A stretch of DNA of 12,163 nt from Planctomycetota bacterium (GCA_021784975.1 JAJYGU010000370.1:1-12163); one strand, 5' to 3'; counted from the stretch's first letter, positions 1 to 7,144 are shown. Numbers and translations: made by a program. The notes: generated by a model from the sequence alone, not told the origin.

Positions 1-404
1 TTTGCCATAGGTCGCCGAAGACCCGAAACATTGCTGGAACGAGGACGAAAACCGGTTTCGCCACCATGATATCCGACGAGATATGCGCCGACGTAGGCAA
101 GCATATCTGTAAACAGATCGTCCTCGCCGGGAAAGTAGTGGTTGCCCGCAAGAACAAAGAGGCAGTAGGCGTACACGAGAAACGCATTCTTGAGGATGAG
201 TGGGTTCCTCATGTCCAGAAACCACACTAAGACCGATGCACCGGCCGCAGTGTTAAGCTCGATGACTCCTTCCACGCAGAAGGCGACGAGCAGGACCTCG
301 ACGGCACACTGGATGAGGAGATACCCCAACCGACCACTTAATTGGTGCATCTGAGAATCGCGCAGGACGTTCTTAGTGGAACTACTGGTGAGGCTGATAC
401 TCAT
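1..404 (-). CDS. Partial integral membrane protein, candidate O-antigen/polysaccharide polymerase (Wzy-like)
   Basis: The frame is open from an ATG at 404 to the window edge, giving 134 residues with the C-terminus missing. After a polar N-terminus there are hydrophobic stretches at about residues 27-50, 56-63, 70-87 and 100-111, so it is a multi-pass membrane protein. A segment with Asn-Pro-Leu followed by a helix rich in Tyr, Phe and Leu (about residues 67-87) resembles the start of oligosaccharide repeat-unit polymerases, but this is a loose likeness. The start overlaps the 3' end of the flippase gene by 23 bases, which suggests translational coupling. No clear Shine-Dalgarno precedes 404. 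An in-frame ATG at 350 is an alternative start that would avoid the overlap. The flippase context favours a Wzy polymerase. A glycosyltransferase or other membrane enzyme remains possible because the diagnostic part lies outside the window. Confidence 0.6.
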   Translation of the reverse strand, partial: MSISLTSSSTKNVLRDSQMHQLSGRLGYLLIQCAVEVLLVAFCVEGVIELNTAAGASVLVWFLDMRNPLILKNAFLVYAYCLFVLAGNHYFPGEDDLFTDMLAYVGAYLVGYHGGETGFRPRSSNVSGLRRPMA

Positions 405-1947
405 TTTGCCGCACCCACGGTCCAATGATTTCGCGGCGCTGTCCGCCGTGAACGCACACTTGGCTCCATGTCCAGAACAAGGGAGACGCCAAGACTGCGG
501 AGAGCAGTGCGGCGAGCAACGATCCACCCAGCACGCACGCCGTCGCAATCGGCGTCAGCCGAGCGCTGAGCATGATTCGAGCCAAACCAAGCACCAGCGT
601 TGCTGCGATTGCGGACATCCCCACGTCGTTGACGTACCAACGCCAAAGCTCTCCGCGAAGCAACCGCCGGTGCATCACCGGTATCATGACGCAGACATAC
701 CCGGCATTCAGGAGCAGCCAAAGCCAGGCCGCCGCGGCGGCGCCGTACCACGGTGTCAGAACCGCCAAGAGTGGGGCAAAGATCGCAATAGACGCGATAT
801 TCGCGCCCAGGTTGAGTGACGTCCAGCCGTGCGCCAATTGCAGCGCGGAGGGAACAACCACCAGGCCGAACAACGTATTGCCCAGGGCCAGGATTTCGGT
901 GAGAAGGCGGGTTTGCGATGCCGCGAAGGGGTCGCGTGTCCATAGAACCATGATTTCCGGCGCGAAAATTGTCAGGAAACCCCCGATGGGAACCACAATC
1001 ACGGTCACGAGTTGGCATGTGGCGTGGTACGTTCGTGATAGCTGGCGAGAATCGCCGGTGGCAACCAGATAGGAGAGCCTGGGGAAAAGCGCGCTGAACA
1101 TCGGTTCAGACAGTGCCTTCAATCCGTACGCTACGCTCCAGGCCAGAGTGTAATAGCCAAACTCTTTGAGCGGAAGCAGCCGGCTCAAAATCAACTTGTC
1201 CGCCTGATTGAGGACCAATGCCGTCAGCGATATTGCTCCGAGACCCGTCGTGAATTCCCAATGCGAGACCAAAAGGCTCCAACTCCACCTGGGCCAGCAT
1301 TCGCCTGGCGGCAGGCAGTGTCGCAGTACCAACCTCGTAGAAGTCGTGATGACAACGGCGACGATCAATTGCCAGGTGAAAAAAGCTTCGGGCGTAGGAG
1401 CGACGAACAAGACAACGATTGCTCCACCTACGAATCGCAACGTGTACCAGGTGGCATTGAGTGCACTGTAGAGCACTTGTCGTTGAAGCCCCAGGAGCCC
1501 GCCGGCATAGAACGCCATTGGCAACTGGAACAGAAGGATCAGTCCCATGAGACGCACGCTCAATGAGAGGGTGCGGGACGAGAGCGCTTCGACATTCAGC
1601 CATCGCGCGGCTACGATCGGCCCGACCCCCAGAATGACGGCACCGCCCAGAATGGCGGCTGTCCAGAGCGGGATCTCGAGCGTCCACAGCAGGTCGCGAA
1701 ACTTCTGGCCGGGGGAGGAACTGGCGATCAGCCGAGCGAAATCGTGGTTGAGCTTGCTCCCCAAGCCTACGTCGAGGAGAAAGAAAACGGCTTGGAGCAT
1801 GACAAACAAGCCCACCAGCCCAAACGCCTCTGCGCCCATCGCCCGCATGTACACGGGGATGAAAGCCAGCCCCATCGCGACCGACCAGCCGCGGGCAATG
1901 TAAGTCGCCAGGACCGCGTGCTTCAGGGATCTCGAGCGCAACCACAC
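382..1947 (-). CDS. Polysaccharide flippase, Wzx / MOP superfamily
   Basis: This 521-residue, highly hydrophobic protein has many predicted membrane helices, probably 12 to 14, and is close to the usual length of Wzx-type flippases. Such proteins move undecaprenyl-linked oligosaccharide units across the inner membrane. The N-terminus shows a basic stretch followed by a helix and a Pro-Val-Tyr segment at residues 31-33, then an Asp-Val-Gly-Leu-Gly motif near residue 60, all typical of the family. Around residues 249-292 it carries the family's central region, with an Asp-Lys at 250-251 and the stretch before Phe-Pro-Arg-Leu-Ser at 288-292. The start is a GTG preceded by GGAG at a spacing of 8. 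The gene is separated from the upstream HAD gene by 289 bases with an inverted repeat, and overlaps the next gene by 23 bases. The substrate cannot be read from the sequence; the locus suggests a heptose- or amino-sugar-containing repeat unit. Confidence 0.9.
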   Translation of the reverse strand: MWLRSRSLKHAVLATYIARGWSVAMGLAFIPVYMRAMGAEAFGLVGLFVMLQAVFFLLDVGLGSKLNHDFARLIASSSPGQKFRDLLWTLEIPLWTAAILGGAVILGVGPIVAARWLNVEALSSRTLSLSVRLMGLILLFQLPMAFYAGGLLGLQRQVLYSALNATWYTLRFVGGAIVVLFVAPTPEAFFTWQLIVAVVITTSTRLVLRHCLPPGECWPRWSWSLLVSHWEFTTGLGAISLTALVLNQADKLILSRLLPLKEFGYYTLAWSVAYGLKALSEPMFSALFPRLSYLVATGDSRQLSRTYHATCQLVTVIVVPIGGFLTIFAPEIMVLWTRDPFAASQTRLLTEILALGNTLFGLVVVPSALQLAHGWTSLNLGANIASIAIFAPLLAVLTPWYGAAAAAWLWLLLNAGYVCVMIPVMHRRLLRGELWRWYVNDVGMSAIAATLVLGLARIMLSARLTPIATACVLGGSLLAALLSAVLASPLFWTWSQVCVHGGQRREIIGPWVRQNEYQPHQ

Positions 1948-2236
1948 CGTCTGATCTCCGTTGGGACTTCTACACCAGAATCGTCCCGGGTGTCGGCAAA
2001 ACAGTTCGATACGTTCCTCGAATCAGCGGCAACAAAGAAACGCGGCTGCCGTACGGCAAGCAGAATAGCACCCTCAACAGCAGTGACTGTAGCCAAGCGG
2101 AGCGCCGGCCCACTGTGAAGAACTTGTTGTCATATCGGCATGCCGGCGCTCCGCTTGGCCCACCGTACTTTGCTTCCCTTTCCGCAACAAATATCGATGA
2201 AAACACCCTCCCCAACCGCGCTAATCCGGGCTCGAT
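1948..2236. other. Intergenic gap between HAD phosphatase and flippase genes
   Basis: This 289-base stretch separates the heptose cassette from the flippase. It holds one strong inverted repeat (2092-2159, listed separately) and a short palindrome GCCGTACGGC at 2048-2057. I see no convincing gene, no strong -35/-10 pair for the flippase and no stem followed by a T-run on the minus strand. Confidence 0.6.
2092..2159. repeat. Perfect 18-bp inverted repeat (REP/BIME-like hairpin)
   Basis: The arms at 2092-2109 (GCCAAGCGGAGCGCCGGC) and 2142-2159 are exact reverse complements, separated by 32 bases. The arms are very GC-rich, so a stable hairpin would form in RNA or single-stranded DNA. There is no T-run beside it, so it does not look like a simple terminator. 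It resembles dispersed repetitive extragenic palindromes mobilised by TnpA_REP-type transposases. That assignment is an inference, since only one copy is visible in this window. Confidence 0.75.
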
Positions 2237-2593
2237 TCAGCCCGCAATGGCGGTTGCAATCTTTGGCCAGTTCCTTTCAAAGAACACCGCGCGATCATCG
2301 ATCAGCAGGTCGAAGGCCGGCTTGCCGAGAAAGAGATAGTGGTACTTGACGCCCCATCGCTGAAGCTGACGTTGTGTGAGCTCGTAGCCCTGCCGGTAGG
2401 CCGCGGCGGCATCCTGATGGTTTCGCCCCATGAAGCGCGCCGTATAGATGAGAATCTCAAATCCGCGATCGTAGAGCGCGTTGACCAATTCAATGGCCTC
2501 GGCATCGGGCACCGCACTCTCGTAGTGTCCGTCCGTCAAGGAGCACAACACCCCGTCGAGATCGAAGCAGATTCTCTTCCTCGCCTCAGTCAT
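2237..2593 (-). CDS. Small HAD-superfamily phosphatase, candidate heptose/sugar-phosphate phosphatase
   Basis: The 118-residue protein shows all HAD motifs in compact form. Motif I is Asp-Leu-Asp-Gly-Val at 11-15 with nucleophile Asp11 and acid/base Asp13. Motif II is Thr51 in Tyr-Thr-Ala-Arg. Motif III is Lys91. Motif IV is Asp99-Asp100, which would bind magnesium. It is shorter than classical GmhB (about 180 residues) and lacks the GmhB-style DRDG motif, so it has only a minimal or C1-type cap. It starts 22 bases after hldC with AGGAG about 10 bases before the ATG, so it belongs to the same operon. By position it could dephosphorylate D-glycero-D-manno-heptose 1,7-bisphosphate, the one step not otherwise covered. 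This is inferred from context; capsule-locus HAD proteins of this size are often of unknown substrate. Confidence 0.8.
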   Translation of the reverse strand: MTEARKRICFDLDGVLCSLTDGHYESAVPDAEAIELVNALYDRGFEILIYTARFMGRNHQDAAAAYRQGYELTQRQLQRWGVKYHYLFLGKPAFDLLIDDRAVFFERNWPKIATAIAG

Positions 2594-2615
2594 ACTTCAT
2601 GCTCTCCTGGAATGA

Positions 2616-3134
2616 TCATCCGGCGCGGCGTAGATCGCCGTCATAGTGGGCGAAGATCCGTTCCACAATGTCCGTGCTCGACAGCCCGGGGACCAAAGGT
2701 ACAATCTCGACGCGTCCACCGCCGGCGAGGACGTGCGGCGTTTCGGGCAGTTCCTCGACACGGTAATCTCCGCTCTTCACGTGGATGTCGGGCCGAAGCA
2801 GGTAGATCGTCTCGATCGGGGTGCGCTCGGGAAAAATGACCACGTAATCAACCGGTTTCAAGGCCGCAACCAACTCGGCGCGCTGCGCTTCGGGAATGAT
2901 CGGGCGGGCGTTGCCCTTGAAGCGGCGCACAGAGGCGTCGGAATTGACTCCCACCACCAGGATGTCTCCCAGACTCCGCGCGGCCTCCAACGCCCGCACG
3001 TGCCCGACGTGGACCAGGTCAAAACAGCCGTTGGTGAATACCAGCGTCTTCCCGCGGCGTTCCGTCTCCAGCCGGCTCGCCAACTCGTCACGCGGCAGCA
3101 CGCGACCGTGCGCCGACGTCATTGTGGTTTTCAT
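2616..3134 (-). CDS. hldC: D-glycero-beta-D-manno-heptose 1-phosphate adenylyltransferase (HldC / RfaE domain II)
   Basis: This 172-residue cytidylyltransferase-like nucleotidyltransferase would join ATP to heptose 1-phosphate, giving ADP-D,D-heptose and pyrophosphate. Residues 34-45 carry Thr-Asn-Gly-Cys-Phe-Asp then His-Val-Gly-His, the HxGH nucleotide-binding signature of the RfaE C-terminal family. The C-terminal Ser-Ser-Thr near residues 152-154, before Asp-Ile-Val-Glu-Arg, is also typical. The frame is open further upstream to 3167, but that start lies inside hldA. I prefer the ATG at 3134, one base after the hldA stop, because GAGG lies about 9 bases before it and the spacing suits translational coupling. 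In many bacteria this domain is fused to the kinase as HldE; here the two are separate adjacent genes. Confidence 0.92.
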   Translation of the reverse strand: MKTTMTSAHGRVLPRDELASRLETERRGKTLVFTNGCFDLVHVGHVRALEAARSLGDILVVGVNSDASVRRFKGNARPIIPEAQRAELVAALKPVDYVVIFPERTPIETIYLLRPDIHVKSGDYRVEELPETPHVLAGGGRVEIVPLVPGLSSTDIVERIFAHYDGDLRRAG

Positions 3135-3135
3135 G

Positions 3136-4170
3136 CTAGGGGGCCTCGGAAGGCTTCTCTCTCGCAAATTGCCGAATTTCGTGGCAGGTGACGGGTGCCG
3201 TGCCGAGTTTCGTCACCTTGATGTTTCCCGCCAGATTGCCGATGGCCGCGGCCTCGCCCAAGGTCGCGCCCGCGGATAACGCCAGTGTGGCGGCGCTGAT
3301 CACTGTGTCGCCGGCACCGGAGACGTCGAACACAGAGACGCGCCGCGCCGGAATCGCCAGGGGCGCACCAGCAGGGATGAAAAGTGCGACTCCATCACCG
3401 CCGCGGGTGATGAGCAATCCCTTGCATGCCAGCCGTTTGTGAAGCACGCGGCCGCAGCGGTAGAGGGCTCCCTCATTAACGATCGGTTGCTCCCAGGCCC
3501 GTTCTGCCTCCGTCAGATTGAGTGTAAGCAGAGTCGCTCCGCGAAACGCTGTTGTGCGCGGCGGCTTCAGGTTCGCAGCCAGCGGCACATGACACTTCTT
3601 GGCTTTCTTGATTATGGCAGCCACCAACTCATCAGCCAGCACGCCCTTGGCATAGTCCGACAGGATCACGGCGTCCACCGTGGGAATGATCGCATCGGCG
3701 AATGCCGATAATTTCTTGAGTGCGACTCTCCCAATCGGTTTTCGCCATTCGCGGTCGATTCGCACGACTTGCTGGTTGTGGGCTACCACTCGGCTCTTCA
3801 CCGTGGTGCATCGCTCCTCAGCCACAACCACGCCCTCCGTCACACAACCCTCGGTCTGAAGGGCCGACAGGAGCAGGTCCGCGTTAGAATCGGTACCGAC
3901 CACTCCGGCGACCATGACTTCCCCACCCATCTCGCGGACATTCCGCGCAACGTTGGCCGCGCCGCCGGGCGTGTGCGTCGTCCGCTGGACGTCGAGAACC
4001 AGCACCGGCGCCTCGGGGGAGACACGACTAGTCTGGCCCCAAATGTATTCATCCAGCATCAGATCGCCGACGACGAGGACTCTGCGGCCCACAAAGCCAT
4101 CCAATAGCGAGTCGAGGCGTTTACGGCTGATGCCGCACGAACCCTGGGCATCGTGTCGCCACTCAGTCAT
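3136..4170 (-). CDS. hldA: D-glycero-beta-D-manno-heptose-7-phosphate kinase (HldA / RfaE domain I, PfkB family)
   Basis: This 344-residue ribokinase-fold enzyme would phosphorylate heptose 7-phosphate at C1 using ATP. The N-terminal part shows Val-Val-Gly-Asp-Leu-Met-Leu-Asp at 33-40 and Pro-Gly-Gly-Ala-Ala-Asn-Val-Ala at 68-75, the sugar-binding signature. Asp-Tyr-Ala-Lys-Gly follows at 172-176. The PfkB signature Gly-Ala-Gly-Asp at 285-288 gives the catalytic base Asp288. The usual Asp-Pro-Lys-Gly motif is replaced by Asn-Leu-Lys-Pro near 200-203, so part of the active-site loop departs from E. coli HldE. The ATG has GGAG at a spacing of 8. It lies 30 bases after the gmhA remnant on the shifted frame and is followed directly by hldC. 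Together the two reconstruct a split HldE. Function as a heptose kinase is well supported by the pairing with hldC. Confidence 0.92.
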   Translation of the reverse strand: MTEWRHDAQGSCGISRKRLDSLLDGFVGRRVLVVGDLMLDEYIWGQTSRVSPEAPVLVLDVQRTTHTPGGAANVARNVREMGGEVMVAGVVGTDSNADLLLSALQTEGCVTEGVVVAEERCTTVKSRVVAHNQQVVRIDREWRKPIGRVALKKLSAFADAIIPTVDAVILSDYAKGVLADELVAAIIKKAKKCHVPLAANLKPPRTTAFRGATLLTLNLTEAERAWEQPIVNEGALYRCGRVLHKRLACKGLLITRGGDGVALFIPAGAPLAIPARRVSVFDVSGAGDTVISAATLALSAGATLGEAAAIGNLAGNIKVTKLGTAPVTCHEIRQFAREKPSEAP

Positions 4171-4200
4171 GGATCAATCTCCAGTCATTGTTCGACGAGC

Positions 4201-4397
4201 TCACAAACGATATGCGCGATGGTAGCGGCCGACAAGTTCTCCCACAATGTGAGCCGCATCGCACAGGGAACCCCGTTGCCGAAGAGGATCACTTTTACGT
4301 CACGGCGATAGGCGTCGCACATCCACTGGGCGAACGTGGCGATGTCATCTGCAAGGGCCTTGGTGGCCAACTTGGTTTCGGCGCTTTCGTGCAGCAT
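4201..4397 (-). pseudogene. gmhA: Truncated and frameshifted gmhA remnant (sedoheptulose-7-phosphate isomerase N-terminus)
   Basis: From the ATG at 4397 the frame encodes an N-terminal helix region and then Val-Ile-Leu-Phe-Gly-Asn-Gly, matching the SIS-domain opening of GmhA. At the run of four C (plus strand 4271-4274) the frame goes wrong. If one more G is supplied on the minus strand, the reading continues as Gly-Gly-Ser-Leu-Cys-Asp-Ala-Ala-His-Ile-Val-Gly-Glu-Leu-Val-Gly-Arg-Tyr, clearly the GmhA motif, and ends at a TGA at 4201. Without the fix the frame runs to a stop at 4185 with unrelated residues. Even repaired, the product is only about 65 residues against about 190 for the family, so the C-terminal two thirds are gone. 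GmhA converts sedoheptulose 7-phosphate to heptose 7-phosphate, the first step of the pathway continued by hldA and hldC downstream. A sequencing error could explain the frameshift, but not the truncation. Confidence 0.8.
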
Positions 4398-4581
4398 ATG
4401 TCGGATAATGTCGGCTGTGATCGTGCGACCCGTGCCTCGTTTGTCGCCGGGGTGTAGACTGCCTCACTCGGGTCAGCCGTGTTGCACCGGGGAGCCGGCG
4501 CGCAGGGATCGCCAGTGAGTGACGCGAGCACTGCTTCGAATACGGTCTCCGGCGGAATCATAGTTGTGCAGATCGGGTCTC

Positions 4582-6780
4582 TCAGGCAGCTCGCTCGTTG
4601 ATCTCCGCCGGCGCACCGACGGATACTGTGACGTCTCGCTGAACTTCCCTGATGCGTTGCAGAGCACGTTCAACAGAAATATTGCGGTAGCAGTTGCGTT
4701 GCAAGGGGCGGCCAGCCGTACATACTCGCCTGCCCTCACACTCGGTGCAGAAGACCTGGTGGGCGTATCCGTTGTCAGGGATCCACCGGCAGGATTCCCC
4801 CATGGGGAATGTGACCGTCGGCACGCGCAGATTGCAAGCGATGTGCAGAAAGCCGCTGTTCGTGGTGACCACGCACGCCCCCTGTCGAATGATCGCTCCC
4901 ACCTCGTTCACGCTCAGACTGCAGGCGCACACCACTCGCTGCGCGCCGCTCGCGGGGACCAAGGACTCAATGTATCGCCGGTGACTGGCGTCTCCGAACA
5001 GGACGACTGCTTGCTCTGCGGAGCCGGAAGAACCGCCTAGCCGTTCGATGAGGCTGCCGAAGTAGGGCCACGCCCTTAGGTCGATTCCCCGCTTGAACTT
5101 GCCCGTCGTGGGGAAAACCGCTATCATTCTTTTGCCCACAATTTCGTTATGCACCAGAAACCGCCTGACATTCTCCTGCTCGCGTGGCGACAGGGGAAAG
5201 TCATCCCAGTAAGCGCTATCCACCTTAATACCCGTGTGGAGCTCAAGAAACTGTGCGAAGCTCCGTGCCACGTACTCTCTCTTGTCTACGCGTACGGTAC
5301 TGTCGTAGTAGCTGCGAACTCCATCCCGATCGAGAAACCCCACCACGCGATTAGCAGTGAAAACATGGCACAGCGCTTCGCGCTGATATTGCTGCGAGTC
5401 GACCGTGAAGTCCAAGACCGTTGAAATGCCTTGCTCCTTAAGCCCGCGGAAGAATCGCCACGCATGTCGCCAGCTCCGCGATGCGTCGTAAAACACGATC
5501 CGCGATGTATCTCCGCAAAGGCGATCGACAAGGGGGTGCGACCGGGAGGGCATGAGGACGAGCGGGGCGGGATCGAGGTCTGCTGATAGCAAAGCGCGCA
5601 GGACGGGCAGAAACGCGATGGTGTCGCCCAGCCCCAAGCCATAGTAGGTCACAAGGAGTCTCCCTCCGTCGCCGACGGACCCGCGACGCGCGCGCGCCAA
5701 GGCCGGAGTGAGGATCGCCTTGCACGGGCGTTTGCCCAGGCAGGAGACAAGGCGTGCAAGCACCTCTCTCCGCAAAGCGCTCACGTAATGGGTGGCTCGA
5801 ACAAGCCAAGCACGCAGCGACCAGCCAGCCGGGTCTCTCGGCGATTTCCTCTTTTTGAACGCGCGCAGCCAATCCCGTAGGCTCAACGCGGTCGATAACA
5901 GCCCCATTCGACTCAAGAAAATCCCGATGAAGACCACGATTCGCTGCCGCAACGGCTCCGACGTCCTGATGCTGCCAACTCTCAGCAGGAGTCCTTGGGG
6001 GACGGGATGAGGTCCTGCGTACCTGCGAAACCAGTCGTTGCTGCCGGTCGTGCGAAAGTACTCATATCCGTTGCTGTTGAGGTAATCGAGAATCCGCTTG
6101 TCGATCATGATCGTGTTCCTCTCAATGATCACGATCTCCGGGTCGAAGCGAGAGAGCGTGAAACCCCGCAACGCCTCGAACTCAAATCCCTCAACATCAA
6201 TCGTAGCGAAGTCGAGCTTCTCGATCCCTGCCTCCTGCAAGATGTCGTCGATCGTTTTTGCCGCCACTTCGATGGTGCTGATTTCGGCGGAGACTCTCTG
6301 GAATCGCAGCCATCGCCTGCGGTGCGCGTTCATCGAGATGCTGGAGAGTTCCAGATTGCCCTCGGCGCGATCCAAGCGGATGGTGCGCTGGGTGCGATCC
6401 CCCACGGCGGCACACTCGAATACGCGAGACTTTGGTCTCGCTCGCCGACACATTTCGGCGAGATCGGGGTTCGGCTCCACCAGCACGCCCGACCAACCCG
6501 CTTGTTCAAAATACCAGGTGTTGCTGTTGTTCACGCCGTCAAATGCGCCAACTTCGAGGAACACGCCGGCACGTACACCGGCAAAGTGTCGGCTCAGGAT
6601 CTCATCCTCGTGATGCTGTGCCTTGAGGGCATCTTGTGGCGGTGTACTCGCTGCGCTGTCCATGTTACAATCCATCATAGGGTCTTGGTACTCTTTGCGC
6701 GTCAAAACCCGAATCCGTCGCTTGTCGCCACGCCTCGGGGAACGGTAGGGCGATGACGATGGCTGTCCTTCTGCTGTCAT
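4582..6780 (-). CDS. Fusion protein: FkbM-family methyltransferase + GT9 (heptosyltransferase-like) glycosyltransferase
   Basis: This 732-residue protein joins two enzymes. Residues 58-265 are an FkbM-type SAM methyltransferase: motif I is Phe-Leu-Glu-Val-Gly-Ala-Phe-Asp-Gly at 74-82, an acidic Val-Glu-Pro-Asn follows at 101-104, and Ile-Asp-Val-Glu-Gly-Phe-Glu at 194-200 is the family hallmark. A linker of about 100 residues contains a hydrophobic stretch at 281-299. Residues 372-715 resemble GT9 ADP-heptose:LPS heptosyltransferases, with Gly-Leu-Gly-Asp at 383-386, Val-Phe-Pro at 555-557, Leu-Phe-Gly-Asp at 594-597 and Thr-Asn-Ser-Gly-Phe-Leu-His at 640-646. Four cysteines lie at 678, 681, 687 and 697. 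It would act on the cytoplasmic face. The ATG at 6780 has no ribosome-binding site; ATGs at 6678 or 6675, just before the conserved part, are credible alternatives. It precedes the heptose cassette, so heptose is a plausible donor sugar. Confidence 0.88.
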   Translation of the reverse strand: MTAEGQPSSSPYRSPRRGDKRRIRVLTRKEYQDPMMDCNMDSAASTPPQDALKAQHHEDEILSRHFAGVRAGVFLEVGAFDGVNNSNTWYFEQAGWSGVLVEPNPDLAEMCRRARPKSRVFECAAVGDRTQRTIRLDRAEGNLELSSISMNAHRRRWLRFQRVSAEISTIEVAAKTIDDILQEAGIEKLDFATIDVEGFEFEALRGFTLSRFDPEIVIIERNTIMIDKRILDYLNSNGYEYFRTTGSNDWFRRYAGPHPVPQGLLLRVGSIRTSEPLRQRIVVFIGIFLSRMGLLSTALSLRDWLRAFKKRKSPRDPAGWSLRAWLVRATHYVSALRREVLARLVSCLGKRPCKAILTPALARARRGSVGDGGRLLVTYYGLGLGDTIAFLPVLRALLSADLDPAPLVLMPSRSHPLVDRLCGDTSRIVFYDASRSWRHAWRFFRGLKEQGISTVLDFTVDSQQYQREALCHVFTANRVVGFLDRDGVRSYYDSTVRVDKREYVARSFAQFLELHTGIKVDSAYWDDFPLSPREQENVRRFLVHNEIVGKRMIAVFPTTGKFKRGIDLRAWPYFGSLIERLGGSSGSAEQAVVLFGDASHRRYIESLVPASGAQRVVCACSLSVNEVGAIIRQGACVVTTNSGFLHIACNLRVPTVTFPMGESCRWIPDNGYAHQVFCTECEGRRVCTAGRPLQRNCYRNISVERALQRIREVQRDVTVSVGAPAEINERAA

Positions 6781-7016
6781 CGACGCGGCCGCTGATCATT
6801 TTTCCTTGCGCCCCAACGCCTGCTGGTGTTCCGGCATTCGTTCCGCAGCCGCAGCGGAAGAACCTCCCGGGATGGACTGTCGTCCTGTTTTCCCGCTCGT
6901 CCGCTTGCGTCCGGGCGCACTCCGTTCCCGTGGGTGGCCGGCGCCCACTGTTGTCTCTTACCTTTTGTCGCGTCCCTTGCCGGGGCGGCAGGGGGCGACA
7001 TTCCTCTGGCTGATCG

Positions 7017-7115
7017 GTCCAAGGGGGACAGTCCCATTTTCGCGGCCGGGCACCATGCAGGACATGGTCACCGCGAAAATCGTAGTCCAAGGGGGACAGT
7101 CCCATTTTCGCGGCC
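7017..7115. repeat. Two perfect 31-bp direct repeats, period 68 bp
   Basis: The segments 7017-7047 and 7085-7115 are identical. Each begins GTCCAAGGGGGACAGTCCC and continues through a T-run into CGCGGCC. Each copy has a near-palindromic GGGACAGTCCC core (7025-7035 and 7093-7103). In the first unit TTTTCGCGG (7037-7045) can pair with CCGCGAAAA (7071-7079). They look like dispersed intergenic repeats rather than a CRISPR, as there are only two copies and the spacing is itself structured. Confidence 0.85.
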
Positions 7116-7144
7116 TCGTGCCGCGAAAAACGGGACAGTCCCCG
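7091..7144. repeat. Long near-perfect hairpin built from repeat arms
   Basis: TTTTCGCGGC (7105-7114) pairs with GCCGCGAAAA (7120-7129) around a 5-base loop. Outside a small internal loop, GGGGACAGTCCC (7092-7103) pairs with GGGACAGTCCCC (7132-7143) with one A-A mismatch. The structure sits 26 bases past the CapD-type stop codon. It could end or stabilise that transcript, but no T-run follows on the minus strand. Confidence 0.7.

Noticed and set aside
1970..2215. Minus-strand open frame of 81 codons between the HAD and flippase genes
   Set aside because: It reads through both arms of the 18-bp inverted repeat and shows no family likeness.
4295..4561. Minus-strand open frame of 88 codons before the gmhA remnant
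   Set aside because: It overlaps the gmhA reading in another frame, and its protein has low complexity with no recognisable motif. The gmhA frame has clear family residues.
7017..7115. Possible CRISPR array
   Set aside because: There are only two repeat copies, the spacer itself pairs with the repeat, no cas genes are near, and the same core recurs alone at 9127-9137.
7091..7144. Rho-independent terminator after the CapD-type gene
   Set aside because: The hairpin is strong but lacks a T-run downstream on the minus strand, and the genes beyond it appear to belong to the same pathway. I list it as a repeat only.
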